From Ecdyonurus torrentis (lineage: Eukaryota; Arthropoda; Insecta; Ephemeroptera; Heptageniidae), in contig OX439137.1 of assembly GCA_949318235.1 (NCBI GenBank), positions 13,777,291-13,841,290 on the forward strand: DNA of 64,000 nucleotides, read 5' to 3'. The notes beneath the pieces were generated by a model. That model did not search any database, was not told the DNA's origin, and saw only the letters and a program-made list of their open reading frames with translations. Position 1 is the first letter of the stretch. Every line of letters starts with the position of its first letter. Below, piece by piece: positions 26,072 to 37,664 of this stretch. The position numbers were made by a program, and so were the translations under genes.

Positions 26072-27966
26072 CTGAAACAAAATAATTCAAAATATATAGT
26101 ATTGGCATTTTTATATTATATAAAATATTACTGTATTTATTAAAACTATAAACATAAACAACTCGAAAATAATGCTGAAGTAATGAATTTTATACTATAT
26201 TATTGATTCCCACGATTTATTTAAAAGAAATAATAGTTTTGATAAAAAAAAAATCAGTAACGTAATTATTAAACTATTAATATCGGAGTTATATAAAATA
26301 GAAAAATACTGTATTCCATTTATTATAATGATTAGTTAGGCAAAAAAAAAATAAACATTTCTTTAATTTTGAAAATCATTATTACCCAAATTAAATCCTG
26401 TTAGTAAAAAAAAAAAAAAAAAAAATAATAATAATAATAATAATAATAATTATAAAAAAATAAAATCCCAAAATCAGATCTTGACGACTATTTAATTTAT
26501 ATTATATCTCTTCTCTTATCCCTTCTGCAGCCTTACAAACTGGGGAAAGAACTTGTAACGTAGGCAACCCGGTCTAAAATTTCTATGATAGATCTAGATT
26601 TCGTGACGTCATGAATTCCAAAAGTTGCCTACTGTATAATAATTTAACCTGTTGGTAAGAGTATTCAAAGGGTTAAGGGATATAATAGGTGTACGATGGT
26701 CCTATCACTTTTTTTTGTTTTTGTTTGGAGTACAGGATCAATTAAAGTTTCATTTGCAATATCACGAAAATGACAGTGAAACCGTTATTTAAACTGGGAT
26801 AAAGGCATGCAGAAATAATAATTTAAGTTTAATTGACAACTAAGCAACTAATTATCTACATAACGAATACAGAATTCATAACACTCGTAAAATATACGTT
26901 CAGATATCACTAAGTTCAATAAAAAGTGATTAATTTGAACTGCTAATACGAAATGATGACATTATACGATCGTAAAAATAATAATGAAGTGTACTATATA
27001 ACGACGAGAGAAGAGTGAAAGCAAATATGAAAACCTGTATACTTCAAACCCGCAGCGCAGATATTGAATATTTATGAACAGAGCAATTAAAATGAATAAT
27101 AAAAATTATTCTTTTCAATACTTGTAAACTACTTCTCCATTAACCGTTTAATTTAAAATTAATGAGATTTGATTCCGATTTTTGTTAAAAGAATAACGGA
27201 GTAAAAAAAAAAAATAATAAATATTTATTTATAAAATAATTCAATAGAATTTGGTATGGATTGTCTTTTATAAAGAGAATTACAAAACTGGGTTACATTA
27301 AATTTATTTTTAAATTATTGCTTTGATAGAATAATTCAATCCATATGGTCATTTTGTGTGAAAACTGATATGTGATACTGATAACTGATAAGTAACAAAT
27401 TATTAAACAATTATGATGGTAAAAAAAAAAAAAAAAAAAAAAAAATTTAAAGTATCTTTTATTATAATTTTAATTTCTCACTCTATCAATAAAACACAAT
27501 AAAGCCACAAAATAACCAACTCATAAATTATTATAAATCTTCAGTCAATGTTTATTACAGGTGGCGACGTGTAATCAATCAGATACGCGTAGAAAAACGG
27601 CAGGGGATCCCTAATTTCATATCATTTTTAGCATTACGAAACAATTTTTTTGTTAAAGGATTTTTGAGAAAACAACTGCAGTGAGAACATAAACGCATAC
27701 TAGACACTTTAAGATATTTTTAAATATATAGTAAAATTGTTTGGCCAGAACGAAGAATTCAAAATTTTAATTGAACGTAGGATATTATAAACTGAAGTCC
27801 AAGTGTAACTAATACGAATAATCGTAATAATAATTAATAATAATTAAAAAAAAAAAAAAATCAAGTGTTAACACATTTTATATAGAGAATAAACGTTGTA
27901 TATATACGTTATATAAAATTGCTTGCTCTTTCAAAATGAAAAAGTACCGATGTATAAATGACTCAC
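26072..27966. other. Intron J-K
   Basis: 1.9 kb. Contains an A-run plus (ATA)n at about 26407-26450, a degenerate relative of the 51.4-kb foldback (about 26480-26690) and an A-run at 27420. Otherwise unremarkable AT-rich sequence. Confidence 0.7.
26480..26690. mobile_element. Degenerate relative of the 51.4-kb foldback
   Basis: Shares TAGGCAACCCG, TTTCTAT, TGACGTCA, GTTGCCTACT and GTTAAGGGA in the same order and roughly the same spacing as 51385-51739, with much substitution. Interpreted as an old copy of the same family. Confidence 0.5.
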
Positions 27967-28080
27967 CTTTAGGTCTTGAATCAGGGATGACGTCATCCCC
28001 TGGCGAGGGTGCAGATTTACTAAGGGTCTTGCTCGCATGTTCAAACATAGCCTCCCTGGCCGCTCTTGCGGACATACCAC
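27967..28080 (-). CDS. SVIL: Supervillin exon J
   Basis: 114-bp exon in phase with I and K. It encodes GMSARAAREAMFEHASKTLS and KSAPSPGDDVIPDSRPK, ending one base into Gly. Acceptor CTGTGTACAG, donor AAAG|GTGAGT. The first half could be a short amphipathic helix. The coding sequence contains one perfect TGACGTCA (27988-27995). Confidence 0.83.
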
Positions 28081-28266
28081 CTGTACACAGTAACATCATC
28101 AGTGCAATGAGAGTGAAAATACGAGAGTATCAAATCAATGGTCGTTTCTGTGTCACGCTTTTACGATTTTTAGTTAGAAAGATATAATAACTTAATTTAC
28201 ATCATTGTATTTATACTATTGTTTAGGAAACTATATTAATGATGAGTATATGATTAAATGAATTAA

Positions 28267-28345
<79 letters not shown>

Positions 28346-30044
28346 ATAATTTAAAAAAAGGGAAATTAACATTAAAATTAGAAGAAAATATATTTATACT
28401 TAAATTAGGTCAGTAGTAATTATATAAATTTTGCATTTTTAATACGATTTCTAGGTTTTGGATGAGTAATTATATTTTTGTGAATAAAATTTAAGGGAAA
28501 CTTTATTTTTTAATCATTAAATTGAATGGAATAAATATAAATTAGGAACTATACTCTATCTTATTGTTTAATAATTTTTCTCTACAAATCATTTTTGAAT
28601 AGTTTGTTGTGCATAAATAAAATTCGAAGAAAATAACTAAAAGTTTTATGAAAATAAAAGCTCATGGAAAAAAAAAAAAAAAAAATGATACAGACTTGTG
28701 ATAATACAACATAAATATATGCGAGAGATATTAAGATAAACACACATTACATGCACCAATAAAGTGCAATAACCTCTAATGCATTTACCATGCATAACAT
28801 GCAATACAACTAAATATAAGATGCATTAAAATAACATAACATGCACATACATTGGTGTAACTATATAATATACGCAATTACTTTAGCGTGTTTTCCTATT
28901 ACTAAAGAAAATATGAACTATATTAAACTCTAATGAATATATTACTCTATATATTTATACTATTAAGAAAAACATATCAACAATCCTGTTTTCATTAGAT
29001 CTGAATCTATACAGTAAATGTTTATTTAAACTTTGGAACTTTTCTCTGGTTAAAATTATTTACATAAAATTATTATTATAGTGATTTAAACTAACTATAA
29101 TTTATGACGATGTAACGAGTTAAAGAACTTTTAATGCGTATTTATGGTAAATGTTAAAACGTAAACAGTAAAATGCACACTTTAGCGTTTTATTTATTAT
29201 TATTATGTTGTTTACTAAATATTAATAGAGTTATCATTTTATTTGCTCTAATTTCAAATATCGTTCAAAATTGTATATACCTACTACTTTTAAAAATATC
29301 TTAAAAATACGCATTCAAATGAACGTTTGAAAGATATTATACTATTTTATTAAAAAGGGAGCAAATCAAAACAAGTTTAATTTGTTATTTAACTGAATGA
29401 TTATTTTTAACTATATAAGAAAAAACAATATTTTAATTAGCACTGAATTATTATGCTTTATTTAAAGGGTAAGAAAGGAAGGTTAGGTATCGTTTCAATG
29501 GTCTGTACCACAAATTAAATCGCAATCAATTCTATTGCTTTCAAAAGTTGAATTTTACTTTTATAACCTTGTAAATACATTACAATTTGTTACTTTTTTT
29601 TGACACTTTAATTTAAAATAGCTTCATTTCCATGCACGTATTTTTTTTAAACAACAGTTAATAATTTTGCTAAGATATTTTTTTAATGATATAATGCGAT
29701 ACTCGATAGCGTTTATACAGTCTTGTATTGCTACTTTTGATTGTACGAAATTGAAAATAAAGCTATTTAAAATGTAATAATATTGATGTTATTTAATAGA
29801 ATAGAAAAGACAAATCGTGAAAGTTACCTTACCAGTTGAATGCCACCCGCAATGTTAAGACAACTTCTATTTACTTTTTTATTATTACATAAAGTTATAA
29901 AAATAGCATTATTTATATTCGCAAGGAATTAAAACAATCGGAATTATGTATAATTCGAGTAAAGACCATCTTAACTTATATAAAGGAAAAAACGTTAATT
30001 CTCATCATATATAATATGAAAATAAATAATAAATTAATGCTAAC
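28081..30044. other. Intron I-J
   Basis: 2.0 kb with a long (TA)n tract (28272-28333) and an A-run near 28670. I see no other structured element. Confidence 0.7.
28272..28333 (+). repeat. (TA)n microsatellite
   Basis: About 30 TA units followed by a TTATATATATATAA fringe. Confidence 0.95.
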
Positions 30045-30290
30045 CTAAAATACCCGGGTCTGGGGGTTTGATGAAGGTTGCAGCTAAGGGTGAAATAACT
30101 TGCTCCACCTCTGCTTCTGTGACGGGTAACGTACGGAAGCGAGTGGAAGTTACAGTACGTCTTATAGAACGACGACGCGGGGGTGCAACATTCTGAAGTG
30201 GAGGAGTAGTAGCTTGGAGACGTATCTTTTCATTGAAGAGTCGAACACGTTCAGCGAGACTTAACTGTGATGGTTCTTCATCATCTTCAT
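30045..30290 (-). CDS. SVIL: Supervillin exon I (SLAERVRLFNEK and TLPVTEAEVEQV modules)
   Basis: 246-bp exon encoding EDDEEPSQLSLAERVRLFNE, KIRLQATTPPLQNVAPPRRR, SIRRTVTSTRFRTLPVTEAE, VEQVISPLAATFIKPPDPGI and L. LSLAERVRLFNEK and FRTLPVTEAEVEQV correspond in order and spacing to the vertebrate pair SLAEKLALFNK ... YQTQPVTLGEVEQV, strong evidence for orthology. The acceptor TCAG is preceded by a run of A rather than pyrimidines; the real pyrimidine tract lies about 65 bases further upstream. The donor TTAG|GTTAGC is weak. Confidence 0.93.
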
Positions 30291-31621
30291 CTGATTTTTT
30301 TTTTTTTATTTCACGGTTTTTTGTATGTGTTTTATAAATTTTTTTACCATGCCATGCAAAAAAAAAATAAGGAAAAGAAAAAAAAAACATGTAATAACAT
30401 TTTACGTGCTTAATAGGCGTGCTTGAAGATTTATACGGTAGAAATGCAATGACTATAAAATGGATTGATTTTATTTCAGAAATGGAGAATGCCGTTAAAA
30501 CATCACATAAAAACGAAAGCTACAATTGAATTTTATATTATTATTTTATCATTATATTGATACTATAAGGATAAAATTTAAAAAGATAATTGAAAATTAG
30601 TAAACTGAACATCAACGCAGACATACAGCCCACCTAAAACTAGTAAGAAGATGGTTACAACCGGATGGACCCACCTATTGCAATTTGTAATAAGGATCAA
30701 GTATTAACTTTAATATTATACCGATATAACATGTAATTTTTTTTTTGTATCCACCCGTTGTTTTAGAATCTGAGAAAATAGGAGAGCATCCGGTTGAAAC
30801 GATATTTAGATTTGGGTAGGCTACATATGAATGAATATCAATAAATTGGAAGAACAAAACAGTGGAGACTCATTGCATTTCTTACAAAAACAAATAAAAC
30901 AAAACATAGATCAATACAAAATGTGCATTGAAAAAAATAGAACATAAAAGACATAATAAGATCCAAAACTAATTAAAAAAAATACTACAAAATATTTACG
31001 AAATAGGTAACAGATAATTTGGAAGATATTTTGAGATTTATAATGGATTTCAATGAAATGATATTGATACACAAAAGTTATCTAAGATGAAAAAGTAAAA
31101 CCAAATTGAGTTATACGACAATTAACGAAATTAAAAAATTCGTGCAGTTCTTTCCGTGATCTTTTAAATGTCACGCCCCATGCACGTTTATAATATCGTG
31201 CATGAAGATTAAAACTAATTTCGTGTTACTTTTTGTTTCTATAGTTGAGAACAGTAAGCATATTTTCTGATTAAATTGAATTATGCAATATTGTAGATCT
31301 GCAGAAGTCAAGAAATGAAACCATTTGACATGCCACTGCTTCATAAAAATAAGAGTGGGGAAAAAAATAGATAGAATAAAATTTTATCAAGTATGTATTG
31401 TACGAGAAAAATGTACAGAATATCCACAGCTGGGCAACAAAGGATAACGGTGATACATTAATCAAACGTAATTAATATATAATTAAAAACCCATACTCAT
31501 AATTACATTAAAAAAATTAAATCATTGAAATCCACTATAAAATATACTACACCAAAAATAAGCAATTACATAAATTTAAAAATAACACTAGATTTGATGG
31601 AATATTGTAAAGCAAACTCAC
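30291..31621. other. Intron H-I
   Basis: 1.3 kb. On the minus strand the 3' end has a pyrimidine tract (about 30360-30390) separated by about 65 bases from the acceptor AG. No repeats recognised in the rest. Confidence 0.7.
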
Positions 31622-31800
31622 CGGCAGCGGAAGTGGATGGTGCTGCGTGTATTGAGGATAAACTGCCTGACGGTTGGACATTGGGTCCAGATTCGACTTC
31701 ATTTGCATCATCACTGGGTGTCTGGTTTTGTAACTGACCACGAGCTTCATCAACCTCCTCTGATGTTACAGGTTGAGTTGAGAATCTCTTGGCACGCTCT
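31622..31800 (-). CDS. SVIL: Supervillin exon H (TQPVTSEEV module)
   Basis: 179-bp exon encoding ERAKRFSTQPVTSEEVDEAR, GQLQNQTPSDDANEVESGPN and VQPSGSLSSIHAAPSTSAA, ending one base into Asp. The RFSTQPVTSEEV block matches a family hallmark that appears twice in vertebrate supervillin (SLTQPITTEEV and YQTQPVTLGEV, from memory). Acceptor GATTACAG, donor GCCG|GTGAGT. Confidence 0.92.
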
Positions 31801-32121
31801 CTGTAATCAAATAAATAAACACATTGAAATAATAATAAAAATATCCTTATTACGGCGTTGTGAGGGAATGTCAGTTCTATTATACCATATATTATTTTAT
31901 TTGATAATATAGACACACTATAAAAATCTCATAAAGATTGCTATACATAAATGGGCAAATTTGTTATAATATACAAACTTATATCTTGTAAAATAGACTC
32001 TAGGTAGGAAATTTTATGATGTGTATGCCTATGGGGATAGCATTAAATTTGATCAATACATTACCAATTTATCTTACTTTTTTGTTCCTGTTATCTTATT
32101 ATTAGTGTATATTATGTATAC

Positions 32122-32280
32122 CTGCGAGCAGAGTCTCGAAGCCTGGGTGAAGGATTAGCGTTTTGACGATGCAGTTCAGAAAGACGCATGAAAAGCTGTG
32201 CTCGCTCACTAACACTGGGACGACGTTCTTCTTCAGGAGCTTCTCCTGCAGCTTGAGCTTCGTCACCTGCATCTTGATCA
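32122..32280 (-). CDS. SVIL: Supervillin exon G (SERAQLFM module)
   Basis: 159-bp exon joined to F through a Ser codon (AG|T). Encodes DQDAGDEAQAAGEAPEEERR, PSVSERAQLFMRLSELHRQN and ANPSPRLRDSA, then a split Arg. The acidic lead followed by VSERAQLFMRLSEL resembles vertebrate supervillin segments of the type KLSVAAKRLLFREME (from memory). Acceptor TATTTTCTAG, donor CGCAG|GTATAC. A 321-bp intron separates it from exon H, the shortest in the gene. Confidence 0.87.
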
Positions 32281-32399
32281 CTAGAAAATAGCAAATTTTA
32301 CACATCAATAATATTGCTACATGTAAAATACATTAATTTAAAATAAATCCATAAGTAAAAAGTCAAAATTTGTATCCTATTTTTCCCTATACTTCAGTC

Positions 32400-32540
32400 T
32401 AGAGAATTTTTAGGATGATAGAGAAACGCGTTCCCATAAATTTATAGGCTTTCCGCGTAACACAGGGTCTGAAAGGGTTGACTACGTACACAGGAAGTCT
32501 AAATTTGAGGGGAACGCAATTCTCTCCAAAAAATTCTCTA
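32400..32540. mobile_element. 141-bp MITE with 7-bp target duplication TTCAGTC
   Basis: Ends TAGAGAATTTTT and AAAAAATTCTCTA; inverted similarity continues through GAGAGAA-GCGTTCCC for about 45 bp. TTCAGTC lies immediately outside both ends (32393-32399 and 32541-32547), a perfect direct repeat. Interpretation as a target-site duplication is an inference. Confidence 0.68.
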
Positions 32541-34654
32541 TTCAGTCCATTTACCATGGTATATCATTTTAATCCACGCAGCTTTTTTATGTCCACATTT
32601 CATATACTTTTCTAGAACAATAAAGATACTTTTTTGTATTCCTTTTTGCACTTATTTTAAGATAAATTTATTTCAAGTATTATTTTATATTCTATTTTAC
32701 TCAATTTTAGCTTTTAAGTAACTCAATTCCATTAATTAAAATAATGATAATAAAAAAATTATAACAAACACAGTTTAACAAAAAAGCGCTTGTGTCTGTA
32801 GTTGTACATAAAATTGAACATGAAACGTTGCTTAAACTATCACACAATAAAAGACAGCGAAGAATTAATGGATTAAAGCTAGGAAAAAAACAAACATGAT
32901 ATTTTTCTTTTAACAATAAAGATAAAGAAAAACGTAACTATTACTCAATTTGATAAATAACTTACTTTATCACAAGAAAAACATAATCAAAGTATAATAA
33001 ATTATATACTTTATATAAAATAGCAAAATGTAAAAGTAATCAATATAATAAGAAGTTGGAAAATAACTTAATATATGACTCAATAAATAAGGATTTTTGA
33101 AAAATAAATTTCCAATATACACATGCCACCCTTTTTTTTATTTTTATTTTAAAGCGCACACAAAAATCACAAACAAATAAAAAAATTATAGAAACTAGTT
33201 CAATAAGGTAAAGAAAGATGATGCTTTTAAATTAATAAATAAAGCTTATTTTTGAATTCATATCATAAAAAATTCACTGGCCTGCAGTACAATTGATGAA
33301 AAATATTTATAATTTGTGATCGATTTAAATAAATAATAATAATAAAAAGCAACATTAAACTTGCCCGATTCATTGCATGCTCTGGAAGTAAATAAGTTAT
33401 AAAATTCTATTTTAATATTAAATACTTCAATTTAAATATTTTATACTCTGCCTACATGTAAAGAAATTCCAAGAAAAAAAAAAAAAAAAAAAAAAAAAAA
33501 CTGTGAAGTAAAATATTAAAAATAAACTCATACCGTGCTTGCCAATGTATTAAAGTAAACTTCACAGATTTAATACAATTTTTATTATTCAAGTGAAGAC
33601 TTTGATCGTTTTTATAACAAATAATCATATTTTTAAAACACTTTTAACATACACTCTTTCTTCCACTAACCACCAAAACTAAATGAAGTTAAAAATATAA
33701 GCAGACGAGGAATTAATAATAAAAATAATAATAAAAGTAGCTTTATCATTGTATAACCGTTTCCTTTTTAAATAAAATCTATAACATTTTCCTTCCATTA
33801 TAATTTAAATTACAGAAGAAACAAAATTGTTATTAAAAACAGTAAAAAAAATTATTAAAAGCAATCAGTCAAGCTTAACATATATAATATTATAACAGTA
33901 TCAAAGTCAATTGTAAATATATGTTACGATGTTTTTTTTTAATTAAAAAACTTTTTTAATCATCGATAATTTTGGTACGACTACTATCATTGATTTCGTA
34001 CAATTTAATAGTACGCAATGGAAACTCAATTAAATTTATTAAAAAAAACTCTTCTAGAGGCTATTGTTTGGTAAATGTTATATTGTGCAAAACTTTTTTT
34101 TTTAATTTTTTTTTTCGTGCGCTGAGATGGTTTATTTTAAATGTCAACGATACAAAAGATTATGACACAAACAAATGAAAAATATAGGAACACCCTTTTG
34201 TAACTTGATTATACAACCATTTTTATTTCATTTATTCAATTACTTTGTTCGTATTTCTAACTGATATATTGAAATTTTTTTATGTTTTTTAAAATAATAT
34301 TATTATAATTTGCATTTTGTTAGTGTTAAATAATTCTTTTCTTTTTAAATTTAGATAAAAATATATAAAAGTAGGAAAATCAGTAACATTATTTGTAATT
34401 TAGATATTTTTTCTTCTTCTTTTTCTGCGTCGAAAGAGTAATGAAGGTAATTTATGTCATTTGCACCAAGTGGTCGAATTACACGTCCCTCTGCGATCGT
34501 TTCAAATCGTTGTAACTAAGTATCAAATTATCACGCAGCTTTAAGTACCTCCTCAAAAAGATTGAAGATTATACAACTTTTCCAAGAAGAAAATATTTAT
34601 AATTGACCACGTAAAAAAAAAAAAAAAAAAAAAAAAAAAACGTCATTTTGATTG

Positions 34655-34795
34655 TACGTTGCATAAATGTTGTATGTTTTGGAATTGCATAAATAATTAT
34701 GATGCGTTTACTGTATAACAAACCTATTATGCTGTATAACATATTCATTGAAAAATGAAGTGTTCATTATATTTGCATGAATAAATGATTCTGAA
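34655..34795. repeat. TACGCACGG family fragment
   Basis: Anchors TTGCATAAATGTTG, ATAATTATGATGC and TTATGCTGTATAACA resemble the interior of the family; ends not recognisable. Confidence 0.45.
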
Positions 34796-34816
34796 GACTT
34801 AAATACAAAAGGGATT

Positions 34817-35257
34817 TTAGTCAGAAAGATGCTAACTAAGAGCCCAACAATACTATCTAAAGTGCTAGCAGACTTTGTGTACCTGTCTCAATTTAACATG
34901 CCTTCTAATGGGGAAAAGAAGCAGCTATAACTCGAGCTAAAAACTTTTCTCAGTACTGAAATTTTAACATTGGCTGTCTGAGCTTTATGGCTATTGTTTT
35001 CCTGATTTTGGAGTTAATTGTAATTAAAAATAATTATTAATCGCATTAGTTGAAATTCAGGAAAAACATCAGTTACGAGATTCACAATCAGCTACAGTTA
35101 AAAATGCAGTGTCGAGCAAAAAATCTTTCTTGAGTTATATATAGGTGATTTATTCTCTTATAAGAATACATGTTAAATTGAGACAGGAACATAAAGTCAT
35201 CTACGCTAGCATTTTGTTAGTATTGCTGGGCTTAGAGTTTGTTTATTTTCTTACTAA
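34817..35257. mobile_element. About 440-bp element with about 95-bp imperfect terminal inverted repeats
   Basis: Left arm TTAGTCAGAAAGATG...AACAATACTA...TGCTAGC...CCTGTCTCAATTTAACATG is mirrored at the right by CATGTTAAATTGAGACAGG...GCTAGCA...TAGTATTG...TTTTCTTACTAA. The interior shows no reading frame. Single copy in the window. Confidence 0.7.
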
Positions 35258-35778
35258 TCTCAATTTGAGCTATAGCATTGGCCATTTAGCAAAAATGTTT
35301 AATTAAAATCTTCCGTTCAAGAAATTGTATGAGCAATTTTCATCTCTTATTTGAAAATTTAAAAATTTAAATTTTTAATCCTACGAATTAAAGGTTAAAT
35401 TTTGTAGAATTTTTCTTTTTCACTTTTTTAATAGCAGATATAAAGACCTCAACATTTTTTTTCTCAGTACGGAATTTTGAAAAAAGATCCCATACAATAA
35501 ACGCATTTATTGTTATCAGTTAATTAAACAGTGTTGTTTTAAACAATAGTAGTAATGATTTTTAAAGAAGCTTTTTAAAATATTATATACCTATTCCGTT
35601 AGTATTTAAATTTAATAAAACATAACAACAACTTACGAAAATATCAGTCGTAAACTTCCTTTACTTGATAACATAATCGTTTTTCTTCCGTTTTCTTATC
35701 ATAATAACATTTAACCACTCTCTCATATTCTTCATCATTCATCACCAATGAAATATTTTATAATATTTATTTTATTTT

Positions 35779-35825
<47 letters not shown>

Positions 35826-36785
35826 AATACTGTATAGCACTAAAAAAAAAATGTTTATAGCAGAAAGAGCAAAACGTAGATATCGTATATTTTTGTTTAA
35901 TAATATGTATGTGTGTAAAATACGTTTTTGCTAAAAACTTTTTTTAATCAAATTTTGTGCTCAATGGTTTATATAAACGGGAGAAAAAAAAAAAAAAAAA
36001 AAGATAAAAAAGGTTAATATAAAAAAATTGCTTTGTACCAAAGCTAAATGAAAAATATCATCATTCTGTCTTTGAAAGGATTAATGAAATGACTTTTTAT
36101 TATTGATAATAGGTTTTTGAGTTTTTTCCTGTTCTCTAGATTAAAAACGATATGCTTGATTTTCTTTGTTATTAATTGATTTATACTTTTCATTTTATTT
36201 TTTGTGGATTTTGCTTGTAAGTTATCAAAGAAATTAAAAAAAAAAAAAAAAAAAAAAAAAGTTAAAATATATAATAAATATAACAATTTTTTTATATTTA
36301 TTATAGTTTACATTTTTCCATACAAACCTCCTGTCAAAGAAATACCCAAATACAAGATTTTGTACCGGCTTGAAAATATTTAGTTTGAGATTATACTATA
36401 CTGAATCAAAATTTTTTTTTTTTTTTTTTCTGAAAACTATTTCTAAAAGATAATTTGCACGTATTTTATTACTCTTTTAACTTGTAAACGAGCACATAAT
36501 TTTTTTTTCCTTTCCTTGAAGAATCAGATGTATAATAGAAAAGTTTACGCAGACTGCAGTAAAAAAGGTGTAAAATTTTGTTCAACGAATTTAAACACAA
36601 AATTGCCCATATAATACATAAAGTTTTACTCCCACTATACTGTATAGTACTAAAATAATATTATAAAAAAAAAAAAAAAAACAACTTAGATCACTATAGT
36701 TAAAACGTAAATTTTAATAAAACATTGCACTAAAATCATAGTACCAGTACATATAAAAAGTACTATAAAAGTGTATTAAAATGTT

Positions 36786-36819
<34 letters not shown>

Positions 36820-37664
36820 AATTACATGTGGTTTTACACATAAATATAAAATGAAGTTCTATTTTTAGAAATCTTTTGGCTGCAATCCAAAATAAATTTT
36901 GAAGTAAATTATCTGTTACTATTTCTTTTGCTTGCAATGACGTCAGAACAAATAGGATAAAAAAAATAAATTTAGCTCGATTTTTTATTTTGTATGGTAC
37001 ATAAAAAAAAGTATTGCAGATAGATGTATCTGTTGAATCGATTTCCGCGGTTAAAAAAAAAATAATAATAAAAAAAGGCTATATATCATTTTCTTTGTTC
37101 TTATTTTATATATTGAAAACTATCGTCACGTTTTTTTTTTTTTCATTTTTGGATTTATGGAAAATTGTATGGAAAAATGTTATATAAATTTCAATACAAA
37201 AAAATACAATAATATTATGTATTTTTATATTCAATCTTTTACGTTTGCTGATAACATATAAAACTAATGAAGCATACTTTTTGTTAACCGCAGCAATATA
37301 ACACTAGATGCAGACGTCAATTAATTTTTTTTATCTTATACTTTATTTTACTTCTATCCATGAGCAAATTCTAATGCAAGTAAAGTAATTAAAGTATGAA
37401 AGTATGGCAATTAAATTTAATCAGCTAAAGAAAAATATACAAAATCGAATACGAATGGCATGACAATTGAAAAACGTAAAAAATTTAAATCTATATAAAA
37501 AAAAATTACGTAATTTTACATCTTGATCGAACATTTTTACTAGGCAGATATGAAACTATATACTAAGACACTAAATAAAAGAAAAAAAAAAATAATATAT
37601 CAGAAGAATATATTTTTAATTTTGCACAGAAATTGCTTTTGATATATATATTAAAAATTCTTAC

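Larger units (their letters stand above)
32281..37664. other. Intron F-G
   Basis: 5.4 kb holding a 141-bp MITE with 7-bp flanking duplication (32400-32540), a fragment of the TACGCACGG family (about 34655-34795), a 440-bp element with long imperfect terminal inverted repeats (34817-35257), and several A/T runs up to 39 bases (for example 35783-35821). Confidence 0.7.
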
